From positions 627,813 through 691,812 of the forward strand of contig NZ_GG703819.1 of NCBI RefSeq assembly GCF_000156395.1: 64,000 bases of DNA, given 5' to 3'. Source of the stretch: Providencia rustigianii DSM 4541. Lineage in GTDB: Bacteria > Pseudomonadota > Gammaproteobacteria > Enterobacterales > Enterobacteriaceae. The position numbers were made by a program, and so were the translations under genes. This document shows, one piece after another, positions 15,253 to 24,968 of this stretch (positions are counted from its first letter, which is position 1; the number at the start of each line of letters is the position of its first letter). The notes below the pieces were generated by a model, which worked only from the letters and a program-made list of their open reading frames with translations, searched no databases and was not told the origin of the DNA.

Positions 15253-17295
15253 TTATTTTGTACCTGAAAGCATCTTAGTGTTTTGATTAGAAAGGTCTAT
15301 TGCCATTTTAACTGTTTCATCTAAGTATGGATCTGGCCCTTCATAGTCTTTAGGTAAATCATCAATAGATTTTAATAACGGCTTACCTTGCTTCACATTA
15401 CGTTCATTAATGCGCTTTAACTTGGTGGCTTCTATTTCATTATCTTCTTTCAAACGCTGAGCATAATTAAGAGAAATCAAGTTTTTAGTTTCTTTCAACG
15501 TTTTATAACGAGCAATGTCTTCATCAATATACTTAAATTCAGGGTCAACGTTAATACGCGCTAAATGTTTAGTTTTGATGGCTGACAAATCTGGCGCTAT
15601 ATCTCCAGCTTTCGTGTAATTTGCTGGAGGAATGCTATCCCAAGGTAATGCATTGTCTTCAAAGCTTTCCCCTGTTTCAGCAGGGTCTTGTCCTGTAGGC
15701 ATCACAACATCAGGAGTAACACCTTCTCGCTGAGTACTACCACCATTAACACGATAGAATTTTTGGATGGTATATTGCACTGAACCTAAAGATGGCCATT
15801 CTGGCTTCAACATTTGGTCATAGACACGACTTATGCTTCTATGTTGTTGAACGGTTCCTTTACCAAAGGTTGGCTCTCCCACAATTAATGCTCGACCGTA
15901 ATCCTGCATGGCCGCAGCAAAAATTTCAGAAGCTGAAGCACTAAAGCGATCAACTAAAACGACTAATGGCCCTTTGTAGTAAATAACATCATCATCATCC
16001 GCATCTTGACGCACTTGACCATTGTTATCACGAACTTGAACAATAGGACCTTTATTAATAAATAAACCAGATAATGCCACTGCTTCCGTTAATGCTCCGC
16101 CACCATTGCCCCGCAAGTCAATAATTAGAGCCGAGACATTTTCTTTCGCCATTTTTTGGAGTTCAGCTTTTACATCATTCGTTAAACCGACGTAGAAACC
16201 TGGAATATCTAATACACCAACTTTCTCTTTGCCTTGCTGCTTGATTGTCAGTTTTACGGCTCTATCTTCGAGTCGAATCTGCTCCCTCACTATGGTGACT
16301 ATGCGTGGCTTCGCCCCCTTAGTATCAGAAACAACCTCCAGACGAACTTGGCTACCTTTCGGTCCCTTAATTAATGCAACAACATCATCCAAACGCCAAC
16401 CGACAACATCCACAATCGGTTTACCGACTTGACCAACACCAATAATTTTATCCCCTACTTTCAACTCTTTACTCTTAGCTGCTGGACCTCCTGCCACTAA
16501 GGAATTGATCGTAGTGTTATCATCATCCTGTTGTAAAACCGCACCAATACCCTCAAGAGATAAACTCATTTCTGAATTGAATTGTTCAGTACTGCGCGGA
16601 GATAAATAGCTTGTATGCGGGTCAATTTCTCTGGCAAACGCATTGATAATTAACTGGAATACATCTTCACTTTGCGCTTGTGTCAATCGTTTTAAAGCAA
16701 ATTTATAGCGCTTAGTTAATTTTTCTTTAATTTCCTTGTCATCTTTACCTGACAACTTCAAGCTTAACCAGTCATAACGGACCTTTTGATCCCACAAACG
16801 GTCTAGCTCTTGCTTATCTTTAGGCCAAGGCGACTTAGAGCGATCAACTTCAATAGAATCGTGCGCATTTAGATCCATCGGTTGGTCTAAACGCGCAAGC
16901 GCATATTGAAAACGTTCAAATCGACGTTGCTGAGAAAGGTTATACAGGTCATAAAACTTATCTAACTTGCCATCTTCAAGCCATTCACCCACTTGCGCTT
17001 TATCTTTCGCATATTGGTCGATGTCAGATTGAAGTAAAACATTATGCCCGAAATCTAACATGTTCAGATAACGGTCAAATATTTTCCCAGAAAACTCCTT
17101 GTCTAAGTCGAATTGACGATAATGTGAGCGAGTGAAACGTGATGTTACCCTTTCGCTAACAGTACCATGCTGTGTATTCTGCTTTAAAACAGGCAACTGG
17201 GCAGCAGTGACCGGAGCCACTGCTTGAGTATTAGCTATTGCAGTGCCGAAAGTTGCGAGACTAACGACAAAAGCAATTTTAAGTAATTTGTTCAT
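15253..17295 (-). CDS. prc: Tail-specific periplasmic protease Prc
   Basis: The 680-residue protein matches E. coli Prc (682) in order: signal peptide (cut near TAIANTQA), N-terminal helical domain, PDZ domain with LSLEGIGAVLQQDD, and the S41 protease domain. The catalytic Ser/Lys pair lies in DRFSASASEIFAAAM and in GEPTFGKGTVQ. Prc degrades misfolded periplasmic proteins and trims the septal enzyme FtsI with NlpI. It follows proQ by 19 bases, as in E. coli. Confidence 0.98.
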   Translation of the reverse strand: MNKLLKIAFVVSLATFGTAIANTQAVAPVTAAQLPVLKQNTQHGTVSERVTSRFTRSHYRQFDLDKEFSGKIFDRYLNMLDFGHNVLLQSDIDQYAKDKAQVGEWLEDGKLDKFYDLYNLSQQRRFERFQYALARLDQPMDLNAHDSIEVDRSKSPWPKDKQELDRLWDQKVRYDWLSLKLSGKDDKEIKEKLTKRYKFALKRLTQAQSEDVFQLIINAFAREIDPHTSYLSPRSTEQFNSEMSLSLEGIGAVLQQDDDNTTINSLVAGGPAAKSKELKVGDKIIGVGQVGKPIVDVVGWRLDDVVALIKGPKGSQVRLEVVSDTKGAKPRIVTIVREQIRLEDRAVKLTIKQQGKEKVGVLDIPGFYVGLTNDVKAELQKMAKENVSALIIDLRGNGGGALTEAVALSGLFINKGPIVQVRDNNGQVRQDADDDDVIYYKGPLVVLVDRFSASASEIFAAAMQDYGRALIVGEPTFGKGTVQQHRSISRVYDQMLKPEWPSLGSVQYTIQKFYRVNGGSTQREGVTPDVVMPTGQDPAETGESFEDNALPWDSIPPANYTKAGDIAPDLSAIKTKHLARINVDPEFKYIDEDIARYKTLKETKNLISLNYAQRLKEDNEIEATKLKRINERNVKQGKPLLKSIDDLPKDYEGPDPYLDETVKMAIDLSNQNTKMLSGTK

Positions 17296-17314
17296 GACCT
17301 GAGTGACCTCCGTA

Positions 17315-18001
17315 TCAGAACTTTAAATGTTCCGCGCGCACAATCATTGCCAAACCAGACGGCAATTGAACCCTAACACCATCTTTGGCAATTTCCAGTA
17401 CAGAGGCATCCATCATGCTGGAACCAACTTTAACTTTTAGCGCCTGACCGACGTTAAGTGTGTTGATATCAGTCACTGACTTCAAATTCTGTTCAGCTTC
17501 ATTGCTACGAGATTTTGTCGGAGCTGTATTTTGTGGGCGTTCTTTTTTGTCTGATGGACGGCGACGAGAAGAGTTCTCTTTATTCGCATCAGTATTGCGT
17601 GCAGCTTTATCACTCGGTTTTTTTGCAGCTGGACGCTTTTGCGTTTTTTGCTGCTCCGCGCGCTGAGCTTGAACTCTTGCTTTGGCTTCAGCTAACTGTT
17701 GACGAGCATGGGCAATGTGTTCTGCATCTAATTCACCGCAGTCATCTCCATTTAAGTCAACACGCTTTGCTCCCTCTTTAACACCGTAGAGATAACGCCA
17801 GCTAGATGTGTACATCCGTAACGCAGAACGTAATTGCGTTTTGCTAATACCATCTTCTTCGGTCAAACTTCCTACGATATCTTGAAAAATTCCGACTTTA
17901 AGCGGACGTGCTTCGCCTTCAGCGATAAAACAGCGTGGAAAACGCTCTGCCAAAAATGCGATAACTTCTTTACTACTATTCAACTTAGGTTGATTTTCCA
18001 T
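17315..18001 (-). CDS. proQ: RNA chaperone ProQ
   Basis: The ATG at 18001 is chosen because it gives the conserved opening [20 protein letters not shown]; the frame is open further upstream. The 228-residue protein has a FinO/ProQ RNA-binding domain (about 1-120) with [11 protein letters not shown], a basic low-complexity linker rich in Lys, Arg and Gln (about 120-180), and a C-terminal Tudor-like domain with [20 protein letters not shown]. ProQ binds structured sRNAs and 3' UTRs. It is co-transcribed with prc. Confidence 0.97.
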   Translation of the reverse strand: MENQPKLNSSKEVIAFLAERFPRCFIAEGEARPLKVGIFQDIVGSLTEEDGISKTQLRSALRMYTSSWRYLYGVKEGAKRVDLNGDDCGELDAEHIAHARQQLAEAKARVQAQRAEQQKTQKRPAAKKPSDKAARNTDANKENSSRRRPSDKKERPQNTAPTKSRSNEAEQNLKSVTDINTLNVGQALKVKVGSSMMDASVLEIAKDGVRVQLPSGLAMIVRAEHLKF

Positions 18002-18111
18002 GAAATTTCCTGATAACAACGATTTTGCCAACCTCACGGGCATGAACAAGCCGACATTATAATCGTGTTGCTGACAATTGCCACGTTCCTATTAATTTTA
18101 CATACTAATAT

Positions 18112-18594
18112 TTAGTAATATTTTGGCATAGAACACATAGCCAAGTGTTGGCACAACTGGTCTGTAAGGTATTGAAGCCCTTCTTCATCTTCTTGATTGA
18201 ATTGACCAATATTTGGGCTATCTATATCTAAAACCCCTATAATTTGGTCATTTACCCTTAGAGGAAAAACGATTTCAGCGTTACTTGCTGCATCACACGC
18301 GATATGACCGGGGAATGCATGCACATCTTCCACTCGTTGAGTTTGGTTGTGGGTAAATGCCAATCCACAAACTCCCTTATCGAATGGAATGCGTACGCAG
18401 GCAACTTTTCCTTGGAATGGACCAAGAACCAATTCTTGTCCATTATTCAAGTAAAAGCCAACCCAGTTAACACCTGATAGGCGTTCAAATAATAATGCAC
18501 TGGTATTTGCTAAACTGGCAATTAAATCATACTCTCCAGCAAGTAGTGCAGACAAACTATCTGAAAGTTCGAGATAATACTTCTTTTTATCCAT
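18112..18594 (-). CDS. msrC: Free methionine-R-sulfoxide reductase (GAF domain)
   Basis: The 160-residue protein is a single GAF domain closely resembling E. coli YebR/MsrC. The three cysteines of the active site are seen in VACVRIPF, GVCGLAF and HIACDAAS. The enzyme reduces free methionine-R-sulfoxide with thioredoxin. It lies upstream of proQ in the same direction, as in enterics. Confidence 0.95.
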   Translation of the reverse strand: MDKKKYYLELSDSLSALLAGEYDLIASLANTSALLFERLSGVNWVGFYLNNGQELVLGPFQGKVACVRIPFDKGVCGLAFTHNQTQRVEDVHAFPGHIACDAASNAEIVFPLRVNDQIIGVLDIDSPNIGQFNQEDEEGLQYLTDQLCQHLAMCSMPKYY

Positions 18595-18722
18595 ATATTT
18601 TTTGTAATACGTAAATAAGTAAAAACATTAGTAAGCGTAGACCCAAGGTTAGCAAGTTGTCACTTTTGCGTAAATTTTTTTACACTAGATTACATGCAAG
18701 TTAATTAATACAATGAGCACAT

Positions 18723-19949
18723 ATGAACCACATTAATCATACTGCCATGATTTTGCAACGATGTTGCTATTGCAACCAAAAAATAATGACTCCCCCCTTT
18801 CAATCAAGACAAGTCATTGTTTGTCCTAAATGTTCTAGTCAATTAAACGATGGCCGTTCTTGGTCACTACGTCGACTATCACTATTATCTATTACTTTAT
18901 TGATGCTCGCGCCTATTGCTTTTTGGCAACCGCTCATCTCAATTCATCTTTTTGGTACACAAATAAATGCCAATGTATTGGAAGGAATTAGGTTAATTAG
19001 CCAGCAAGGTGACCCTTTTACCGCCAGCATAGTCGCTTTTTGTGCTATCGCCGCCCCGCTATTATTGCCCATTTCTATCTTATACTTAGTATTAGCTCGC
19101 TACTTAGGCATGAATATGCGGCCTGTTTTATTAGTGATGAAACATTTAAAAGAGTGGGTGATGCTAGATGTATATCTCGTTGGATTAGGAATTGCTGCAA
19201 TCAAAATGCAGGATTATGCCACTGTGGATATTGGCCATGGCCTTATAGCCTTCACTACAATGACCATATTGAGTTTACTTATCTTGATTCACATTAATCT
19301 TGATGAATTGTGGCGGCGACTTTATCCGATGAAAGAGCAGGCTAATGCGCCTCATGCATTAGTCTGTACCGCTTGTCACTTTACCGGATCTCCTAATAAA
19401 AAAGGGAAATGTCAGCGATGCCATCGACCACTTCACTATCGTGAACCATTAAGTTTACAAAAAACCTGGGCAGCGTTGATCGCCGCCATGGTGCTATTGT
19501 TTCCTGCTAATCTTCTGCCAATTTCAATTTTTTATTTGAATGGGCAACGGATGGAAGACACCATTTATTCTGGGGTTGTTTCGTTGATTGACTCTGGAAA
19601 TTGGCCGATTGCAATGATTGTGTTTATTGCCAGTATTTTGGTGCCATTTGTAAAAATAATCATCATGATACTGTTACTATTTTCGATTCAATTAAACAGT
19701 CATACTGACCCTGTTTTACGCATGAAATTACTTAAATTTGTTTCATGGATTGGGCGTTGGTCAATGTTAGATTTATTTGTTATTGCACTCATGATGACAC
19801 TCGTCAACCGCGATCTATTGATGTCATTTACAATGGGACCTGCGGCCTTATATTTTGGTACCGCTGTTATTTTAACTATCCTTGCCGTTGAGTGGTTAGA
19901 CAGTCGATTAATTTGGGATTCTTATGGAAAATCAAAAGCAAAAAAGTGA
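18723..19949 (+). CDS. letA: LetA (YebS) inner-membrane protein
   Basis: This 408-residue PqiA-type protein has two zinc-ribbon modules, C-C-Y-C-N-Q-K with CPKC near residues 14-40 and CTACHF with CQRC near residues 217-240, each followed by four membrane helices. LetA works with the MCE protein LetB to move lipids between the inner and outer membrane. The letB start lies 26 bases inside its end, so translation is coupled. Confidence 0.95.
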   Translation: MNHINHTAMILQRCCYCNQKIMTPPFQSRQVIVCPKCSSQLNDGRSWSLRRLSLLSITLLMLAPIAFWQPLISIHLFGTQINANVLEGIRLISQQGDPFTASIVAFCAIAAPLLLPISILYLVLARYLGMNMRPVLLVMKHLKEWVMLDVYLVGLGIAAIKMQDYATVDIGHGLIAFTTMTILSLLILIHINLDELWRRLYPMKEQANAPHALVCTACHFTGSPNKKGKCQRCHRPLHYREPLSLQKTWAALIAAMVLLFPANLLPISIFYLNGQRMEDTIYSGVVSLIDSGNWPIAMIVFIASILVPFVKIIIMILLLFSIQLNSHTDPVLRMKLLKFVSWIGRWSMLDLFVIALMMTLVNRDLLMSFTMGPAALYFGTAVILTILAVEWLDSRLIWDSYGKSKAKK

Positions 19950-22263
19950 ACCTAATGAAGAGGTTCCAGAAGCTATCACGCGTAAAAGAGTGAGAATATC
20001 ACCCTTTTGGCTTCTACCGATTATTGCCATTCTGATCGCGGGCTGGCTACTATTCCAACAATGGGTCGAACGTGGTACCGAAATCACCATTCAATTTTCA
20101 TCGGCATCGGGAGTCGTTGCTGGCCGAACCCCTATTCGTTACCAGGGTGTTGAAGTCGGCATGGTGCAAACCGTGACTATCAGTGATGATATGAAAAGCA
20201 TCATAGTCACTGCCAGAATTAATAAAGATATGCGTTCAGCACTGACAACTGGCACTCGCTTCTGGCTCATAACGCCAAAAGCATCGCTAGCTGGCGTATC
20301 TGGCTTAGATGCATTAGTTGGAGGCAACTATATTGGGATGCAGCCTGGCACAGGCTCCCCCAAAGAACGGTTTGTTGCTTTAGATGCTCAGCCCCAGCGC
20401 AATATTAATGAAGGTGAATTACTCATTTACCTGACCGCAAGTGACCTCGGCTCTATCAATGAAAATTCTGCAATTTATTATCGTAAGGTTCCTGTAGGCT
20501 ATATTTCTGATTATTCACTTCTACCGGATAATGGAGGCGTATCAATCGCCGCTATTATCAAAAAACGCTATGTCAATTTGGTTCGCCAAGATAGCCAGTT
20601 TTGGAATGCCTCTGGTATTGAAGGTGGCTTTAATCTCAATTCTGGCGCTAATATTAAAATGGAAAGTCTCTCCGCGGTAATTAATGGCGCAATCTCTTTT
20701 GACTCTCCCGCAAATAGTCTTCCGGCTCAAGAGGGGCAGCATTATGTTTTGCAAAACAGTAAAGATGCCATTATTCCCTTAGACCAAAAGGGAAAAGAAG
20801 ACTTGCAGCTTAAGCTTACCGCGTTAGATACATTTGGGGTTGATGTTGGACAACCCGTCATTTATCGTGGCATTAAAGTCGGCCAAGTGTTACAGCGTCA
20901 CTTATCCAATGACAATGTCGAATTCCAAATTACCGTTTTTGATGAATTTAAGCACCTAGTTAAACATGATAGTAAATTTGTTGCGAATAGCCGAGTGGAT
21001 GTACAGCTTGGTATGACTGGTGTGCAATTCCAAGGAGCTACCCCCCAGGAATGGCTTGATGGAGGGCTACATATCATCCCAGGTAAAGGTAAAGATGACC
21101 TACCCGTAGCCTTTCCTCTATACCGTACAGATGACAATGCTAAAGCGGGAATTTTAGGTGCAGCACCCCCTACTACTATTACTTTAAATACTTCAACATT
21201 ACCCGATATTCAACAAGGTTCAGTTGTCCTTTATCGCCAATTTGAAGTTGGTAAAATTGTTTCGATTAAACCTAATAATGATGGGTTTGCCGTCAACATC
21301 TATATATCTGGTCAATATCGTCATTTACTCACGCCGCAGAGTGTATTTTGGGCTGAGGGTGGTGCAAAAGTACAATTAAATGCAAATGGGTTAACGGTAC
21401 AAGCCTCACCATTGAGCCGAGCATTTAGTGGTGCAATTAGTTTTGATAATATCCAAGTCGGCACACCTGACTCTTCTCGTCAGCATACTCTTTATCCTTC
21501 AGAAACAGCTGCGAAAGCGATTGGTAGCGCAGTGATACTCACCACTTTCGATGCATCTAAATTATCTGAAGGAATGCCAATTCGTTACTTGGGTATCAAT
21601 ATTGGGCAAATCGAATCATTAAAACTGTCTGCCGATAATCGCGAAGTCCGAGCTAAGGCTATTTTATATCCTGAATATGTCGCAAACTTCACAAAAATAG
21701 GTACACGTTTCGCGATTGTGACGCCTGAGTTGTCACCATCAGGCTTCAATAACCTCGACACACTACTCCAACCTTATATCAGTGCCGAGCCAGGACGGAG
21801 TAATAAGAGTCGTTTCCAATTTGAGCTGCAAACTGCAAATATCACTGATTCTCGTTATTTAGATGGCTTAACTATCTTCCTTGATGCCTCTGAGGCGGGA
21901 TCAATCCAAGTTGGGACACCAATTTTATTCAGAGGCTTAGAAATTGGTACAGTCACAGGGTTATATTTGGGAGAGCTTTCCGATCGTGTTTATGTTGCAA
22001 CGCGTATTGGCAAAGAATACCAATACCTAATCCGTGATAATACTCAATTCTGGTTATCTTCTGGCTATAATCTCGCATTTGGCTTGACAGGCGGCGTGGT
22101 AAAAAGTGGTACCTTTAAACAGTTTGTCCGTGGTGGCATTTCATTGGCAACACCACCAACAGTACCTTTAGCGCCTCGCGCCAAAGCAGATCAGCATTTC
22201 ATTCTGAAATTAGAACCTCCTGCTGATTGGTTAGACTGGGGAACCCCTATTCCTAAAAAATAA
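19924..22263 (+). CDS. letB: LetB (YebT) MCE tunnel protein, six MCE domains
   Basis: The 779-residue protein has one N-terminal membrane helix (about 27-46) and MCE domains beginning near residues 49, 163, 292, 416, 534 and 648. Each starts with a strand and a G-x-P-[IV]-x-[YF]-R segment. That makes six domains, against seven in E. coli LetB (about 878 residues); the length difference of about 100 residues equals one domain. MCE rings stack into a tube across the periplasm that carries lipids. No frameshift is seen, so the shorter form looks genuine. Confidence 0.93.
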   Translation: MENQKQKSEPNEEVPEAITRKRVRISPFWLLPIIAILIAGWLLFQQWVERGTEITIQFSSASGVVAGRTPIRYQGVEVGMVQTVTISDDMKSIIVTARINKDMRSALTTGTRFWLITPKASLAGVSGLDALVGGNYIGMQPGTGSPKERFVALDAQPQRNINEGELLIYLTASDLGSINENSAIYYRKVPVGYISDYSLLPDNGGVSIAAIIKKRYVNLVRQDSQFWNASGIEGGFNLNSGANIKMESLSAVINGAISFDSPANSLPAQEGQHYVLQNSKDAIIPLDQKGKEDLQLKLTALDTFGVDVGQPVIYRGIKVGQVLQRHLSNDNVEFQITVFDEFKHLVKHDSKFVANSRVDVQLGMTGVQFQGATPQEWLDGGLHIIPGKGKDDLPVAFPLYRTDDNAKAGILGAAPPTTITLNTSTLPDIQQGSVVLYRQFEVGKIVSIKPNNDGFAVNIYISGQYRHLLTPQSVFWAEGGAKVQLNANGLTVQASPLSRAFSGAISFDNIQVGTPDSSRQHTLYPSETAAKAIGSAVILTTFDASKLSEGMPIRYLGINIGQIESLKLSADNREVRAKAILYPEYVANFTKIGTRFAIVTPELSPSGFNNLDTLLQPYISAEPGRSNKSRFQFELQTANITDSRYLDGLTIFLDASEAGSIQVGTPILFRGLEIGTVTGLYLGELSDRVYVATRIGKEYQYLIRDNTQFWLSSGYNLAFGLTGGVVKSGTFKQFVRGGISLATPPTVPLAPRAKADQHFILKLEPPADWLDWGTPIPKK

Positions 22264-22412
22264 TCGCTATCTGGCGTAATGTTTTCAGCATTACGCCATT
22301 CCCGCCCCAGCCCTCATAAAAAAATATTTTGGAAATAGATTCCATTTATACTATGCTTAATTCCGTTGGGCAGGTTTTTTATTGTAAAAATAACAAGTAA
22401 AGAGGAATTATT

Positions 22413-22646
22413 ATGTGCATAGTTAAATTGAAAATATCTTCCTATGAAATCAATGATGCGGTTATGCCTGAAAAATATCATGATACCCTCAGTATCCCTT
22501 GCGATTCTGATTCCGAGTTTTGTATGCAATTAGATGGCTGGGATGAACATACCAGTATCCCTGCAACAATTGATGAAAAACCGGTACTCCTTTATCGTCA
22601 ACGTTACGATAAAGAAAATCATCATTGGGTGATGAGAGTTGCCTAA
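22413..22646 (+). CDS. yebV: YebV, small conserved protein
   Basis: The 77-residue product resembles E. coli YebV (78) in length and in the blocks LSIPCDSDSEFCMQLDGWD, TSIPA and LLYRQRYD. The function is not known. An AGAGGA site precedes the ATG. As in E. coli it follows letB, and the sRNA gene sdsR lies beyond it on the other strand. Confidence 0.9.
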   Translation: MCIVKLKISSYEINDAVMPEKYHDTLSIPCDSDSEFCMQLDGWDEHTSIPATIDEKPVLLYRQRYDKENHHWVMRVA

Positions 22647-22726
22647 TGAAGCTGATGTTTGCTCGTGTAATGCAGATGGTAAGCAACGTTGCTCTTGAAG
22701 AGATGATTCGATGGGAAATGATATGC

Positions 22727-22822
22727 AAAAAAAGAGGCCTGGTAGATTCCGATTACCGGGCCTTGGGAAATGGCTCTGGCAGAGCCGTGCGCTAAAATTG
22801 CCATTGAGACGTAACAAAGTAC
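22727..22822 (-). ncRNA. sdsR: SdsR (RyeB) small RNA
   Basis: Read on the minus strand, the block TTTTAGCGCACGGCTCT, then a hairpin ending AGAGCCATTTCCC, then a GGCC-type stem and T-run, matches the core of E. coli SdsR as I know it. The terminator has a 10-bp stem (22735-22744 / 22754-22763, one G-T pair) and seven T. A sigma-S-like -10, CTAGTAT at 22835-22829, fits a start near 22822; this end is estimated. SdsR accumulates in stationary phase and acts with Hfq, for example on mutS and tolC mRNAs. Position between yebV and yebY agrees with E. coli. Confidence 0.88.
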
Positions 22823-23100
22823 AATCTAATACTAGCTTCCAAAGCACGTTCTTACCACTTTAATTATCAATTTATTTACATATTTTTAACACAAATTATT
22901 GTTTGATTCTCTAAAGTTTAGCTCTTTGCATGATAAGTTAAACCGATCCGAACAATCACTAAAATTGTTCAAAAATCATTCCCTTGATATCACTGACGAA
23001 ATGCTAGTAGCTTGAAATTATTTAAGTTACAGATTAATACCATCGATTAATCTAATTACAGATTAAAATTAAAAATATCAGATAAGTATTAAACTATTGT
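22823..23100. other. AT-rich interval between sdsR and yebY
   Basis: Apart from the sdsR promoter at its left edge, I see no gene or clear signal here. E. coli carries pphA in this neighbourhood; it is not present. Confidence 0.6.
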
Positions 23101-23442
23101 TTACTCACATAATTTTTGTGCTGCTTGTTTTAATGGTAAGATACGCTCTTCAGTGGTTTTTTTCGAATCTGATGGTGCAAGTAATACATCAATGGGTTGA
23201 GCTTGGATCTGTTTTTTTTCCATTAAGTCCTGTGCGATATCGTTCAAAGGGTACTGCATCAATGTTGATGGATTGATAACTATTAGTGCACCATTACTCC
23301 GACACTCCAGCATCACCTCCTCACGCTTTAATGGCCAGTCTGCACCAAACTGTTTTTTACTTACAGACGTTAATGGCGCAGCAAAAGCTGAACTAACTGT
23401 ACAGCCGAGTAATAACGAACAAACGATTAATGTGTGTTTCAT
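23101..23442 (-). CDS. yebY: YebY, secreted DUF2511 protein
   Basis: The ATG at 23442 gives a normal signal peptide (MKHTLIVCSLLLGCTVSSAF, cut after AFA) and has AAAGGTT upstream. The mature part, with REEVMLECRSNGALIVINPS and YPLNDIAQDLM, closely resembles E. coli YebY. It is a periplasmic protein of the copper-linked yobA-yebZ-yebY operon, with a probable disulfide between its two cysteines. It follows yebZ by 44 bases. Confidence 0.92.
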   Translation of the reverse strand: MKHTLIVCSLLLGCTVSSAFAAPLTSVSKKQFGADWPLKREEVMLECRSNGALIVINPSTLMQYPLNDIAQDLMEKKQIQAQPIDVLLAPSDSKKTTEERILPLKQAAQKLCE

Positions 23443-23486
23443 CAAAATAACCTTTGAATACAAGAAGAAATAGATATTAGCCTAGA

Positions 23487-24383
23487 CTATATAGGCTGAT
23501 AAGAGGCAAAAATAGCTACCGCTAAAATAGCCATAGTTCCTAGTAATAATTCGGCCCAACTATTCATAATTAAATAGTTTAAGCGGCCTTTACGTTGTAA
23601 GTTTGGTACAACTACATAGCGATTAATAAGTGCCAAAAGAACCATTAAGCCAACCAAACTGATTTTAAACCATAACCAAGTTTGATATTCCGATGTCATC
23701 TGCGTTAATGGCCAGTCAGGTACCAAAAGTACACTATTGACAATACCGGTCACTAAGACGCAAATAACAGCAAAATGCCCAACTTGTGAATATCGCTTCA
23801 TCGTCACCGTAATTTGCTGCTCTAATCCTGATTTTAAGTGTTTTTTACTACGGATAAATTGGATACAAATCAAAAATGGCCATAATCCACCAAACCAATA
23901 AGCGCCACTGATAAGGTGTATAAACTGATTAACTCGATGGAAAACACCAACACTTCCCTCATACATAGCTGCATGCCCAATAAATGCATGAAGCCCTAAT
24001 ATGATAATAGAAAGGAAGAGGATTAAATGAAGTTTTACTTTAATTGAACGAATAAACAACACGCCGAATAAACCAACAGCACAGATCAATTCCCAACGCC
24101 ATATATGACCAAAATTAGTCTCAAAAACGTCCTGCCAAATTTCGATATTTAACGCATCATCCCAGCCATCTCCCATCAAACCTGCTTGGGAAACCATCCA
24201 ACAAAAAGTACTAATCGTGGTAATAATGGCACTAAATACAATGCCTTTTTTCAAATAGCCACGAAGTAGATCGCCAAATTGCCCACGGCTGAGCATCACC
24301 GCGAATATTGACATGCCACACATCAACATCGCAGCAATAAAATGGACAAAGCGGGTTAAGGTATAAAAGGCTTCCAGTGACAT
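23487..24383 (-). CDS. yebZ: CopD-family copper membrane protein YebZ
   Basis: The 298-residue protein has about eight membrane helices and the family histidines (FVHFIAAMLMCG, VNQFIHLISGAYWFGGLWP). CopD proteins are thought to take copper across the inner membrane from the periplasmic chaperone CopC. It starts one base after the stop of yobA, so the two are translated together. Confidence 0.93.
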   Translation of the reverse strand: MSLEAFYTLTRFVHFIAAMLMCGMSIFAVMLSRGQFGDLLRGYLKKGIVFSAIITTISTFCWMVSQAGLMGDGWDDALNIEIWQDVFETNFGHIWRWELICAVGLFGVLFIRSIKVKLHLILFLSIIILGLHAFIGHAAMYEGSVGVFHRVNQFIHLISGAYWFGGLWPFLICIQFIRSKKHLKSGLEQQITVTMKRYSQVGHFAVICVLVTGIVNSVLLVPDWPLTQMTSEYQTWLWFKISLVGLMVLLALINRYVVVPNLQRKGRLNYLIMNSWAELLLGTMAILAVAIFASYQPI

Positions 24384-24384
24384 G

Positions 24385-24771
24385 TTACTTCACAGTAAAG
24401 CTATAGTTTCCTTTGGTTTTATGACCATCAACAGAAACAACACTCCATTGCACATCATACTTACCCGTGCTTAACTTAGTTTCTACTGGGATGATCACGC
24501 GCGTATTATTGCTTGGATCTAACGATGCTTTGCCTGTCTTAACCGCTTGGTTATTTGGGCCTATTACATTCACTTTAGTGAAGTTAACTTCAATGCCTTC
24601 AGAGAAATTTAAAGTGATCGATTCTGGTGCCTGTTCTATTGCCGCACCTTCTGCCGGAAGCTGATCTTTTAGATGGGCATGAGCAAAAGCTTGCTGAAGT
24701 GACATTCCTAAAAACAGAACCGCGACAGCGCTCAGTTTACGCCAAGAAGACTTTATATGTTTGATAGGCAT
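24385..24771 (-). CDS. yobA: CopC-family periplasmic copper protein YobA
   Basis: A 128-residue protein with a signal peptide cut after QAFA, so the mature protein begins with His in HAHLKDQLP, the N-terminal Cu(II) ligand of CopC. The later SVDGHKTKGNYSF motif gives the Asp and His ligands. It lacks the Met-rich Cu(I) loop, as do E. coli YobA-like forms. It is the first gene of the yobA-yebZ-yebY operon. Confidence 0.93.
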   Translation of the reverse strand: MPIKHIKSSWRKLSAVAVLFLGMSLQQAFAHAHLKDQLPAEGAAIEQAPESITLNFSEGIEVNFTKVNVIGPNNQAVKTGKASLDPSNNTRVIIPVETKLSTGKYDVQWSVVSVDGHKTKGNYSFTVK

Positions 24772-24914
24772 AGTAACCCCTTAATTTTCAGGTGAATTTA
24801 CTTTAAAGACCAATCATTATACGGAAAAATTTCTATTTATCCGCTGAAAAAAACGTTTAATTTCCTAGCTTGTGAGTTTTCACACAAAATGCGAATAAAA
24901 CTCACTCTCAAAAA

Positions 24915-24949
24915 ATAAAGCTCCATTCATTACTGATATGGAGCTTTAT
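24915..24949 (-). terminator. Terminator of ftnA
   Basis: A 12-bp perfect stem (ATAAAGCTCCAT / ATGGAGCTTTAT) with an 11-base loop is followed on the minus strand by six T, 20 bases after the ftnA stop. Confidence 0.9.
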
Positions 24950-24968
24950 ATTTAAAATCATCATTAAA

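Noticed and set aside
22489-22847. Minus-strand open frames across yebV and sdsR
   Set aside because: They overlap a clear YebV gene and the SdsR RNA and have no family features.
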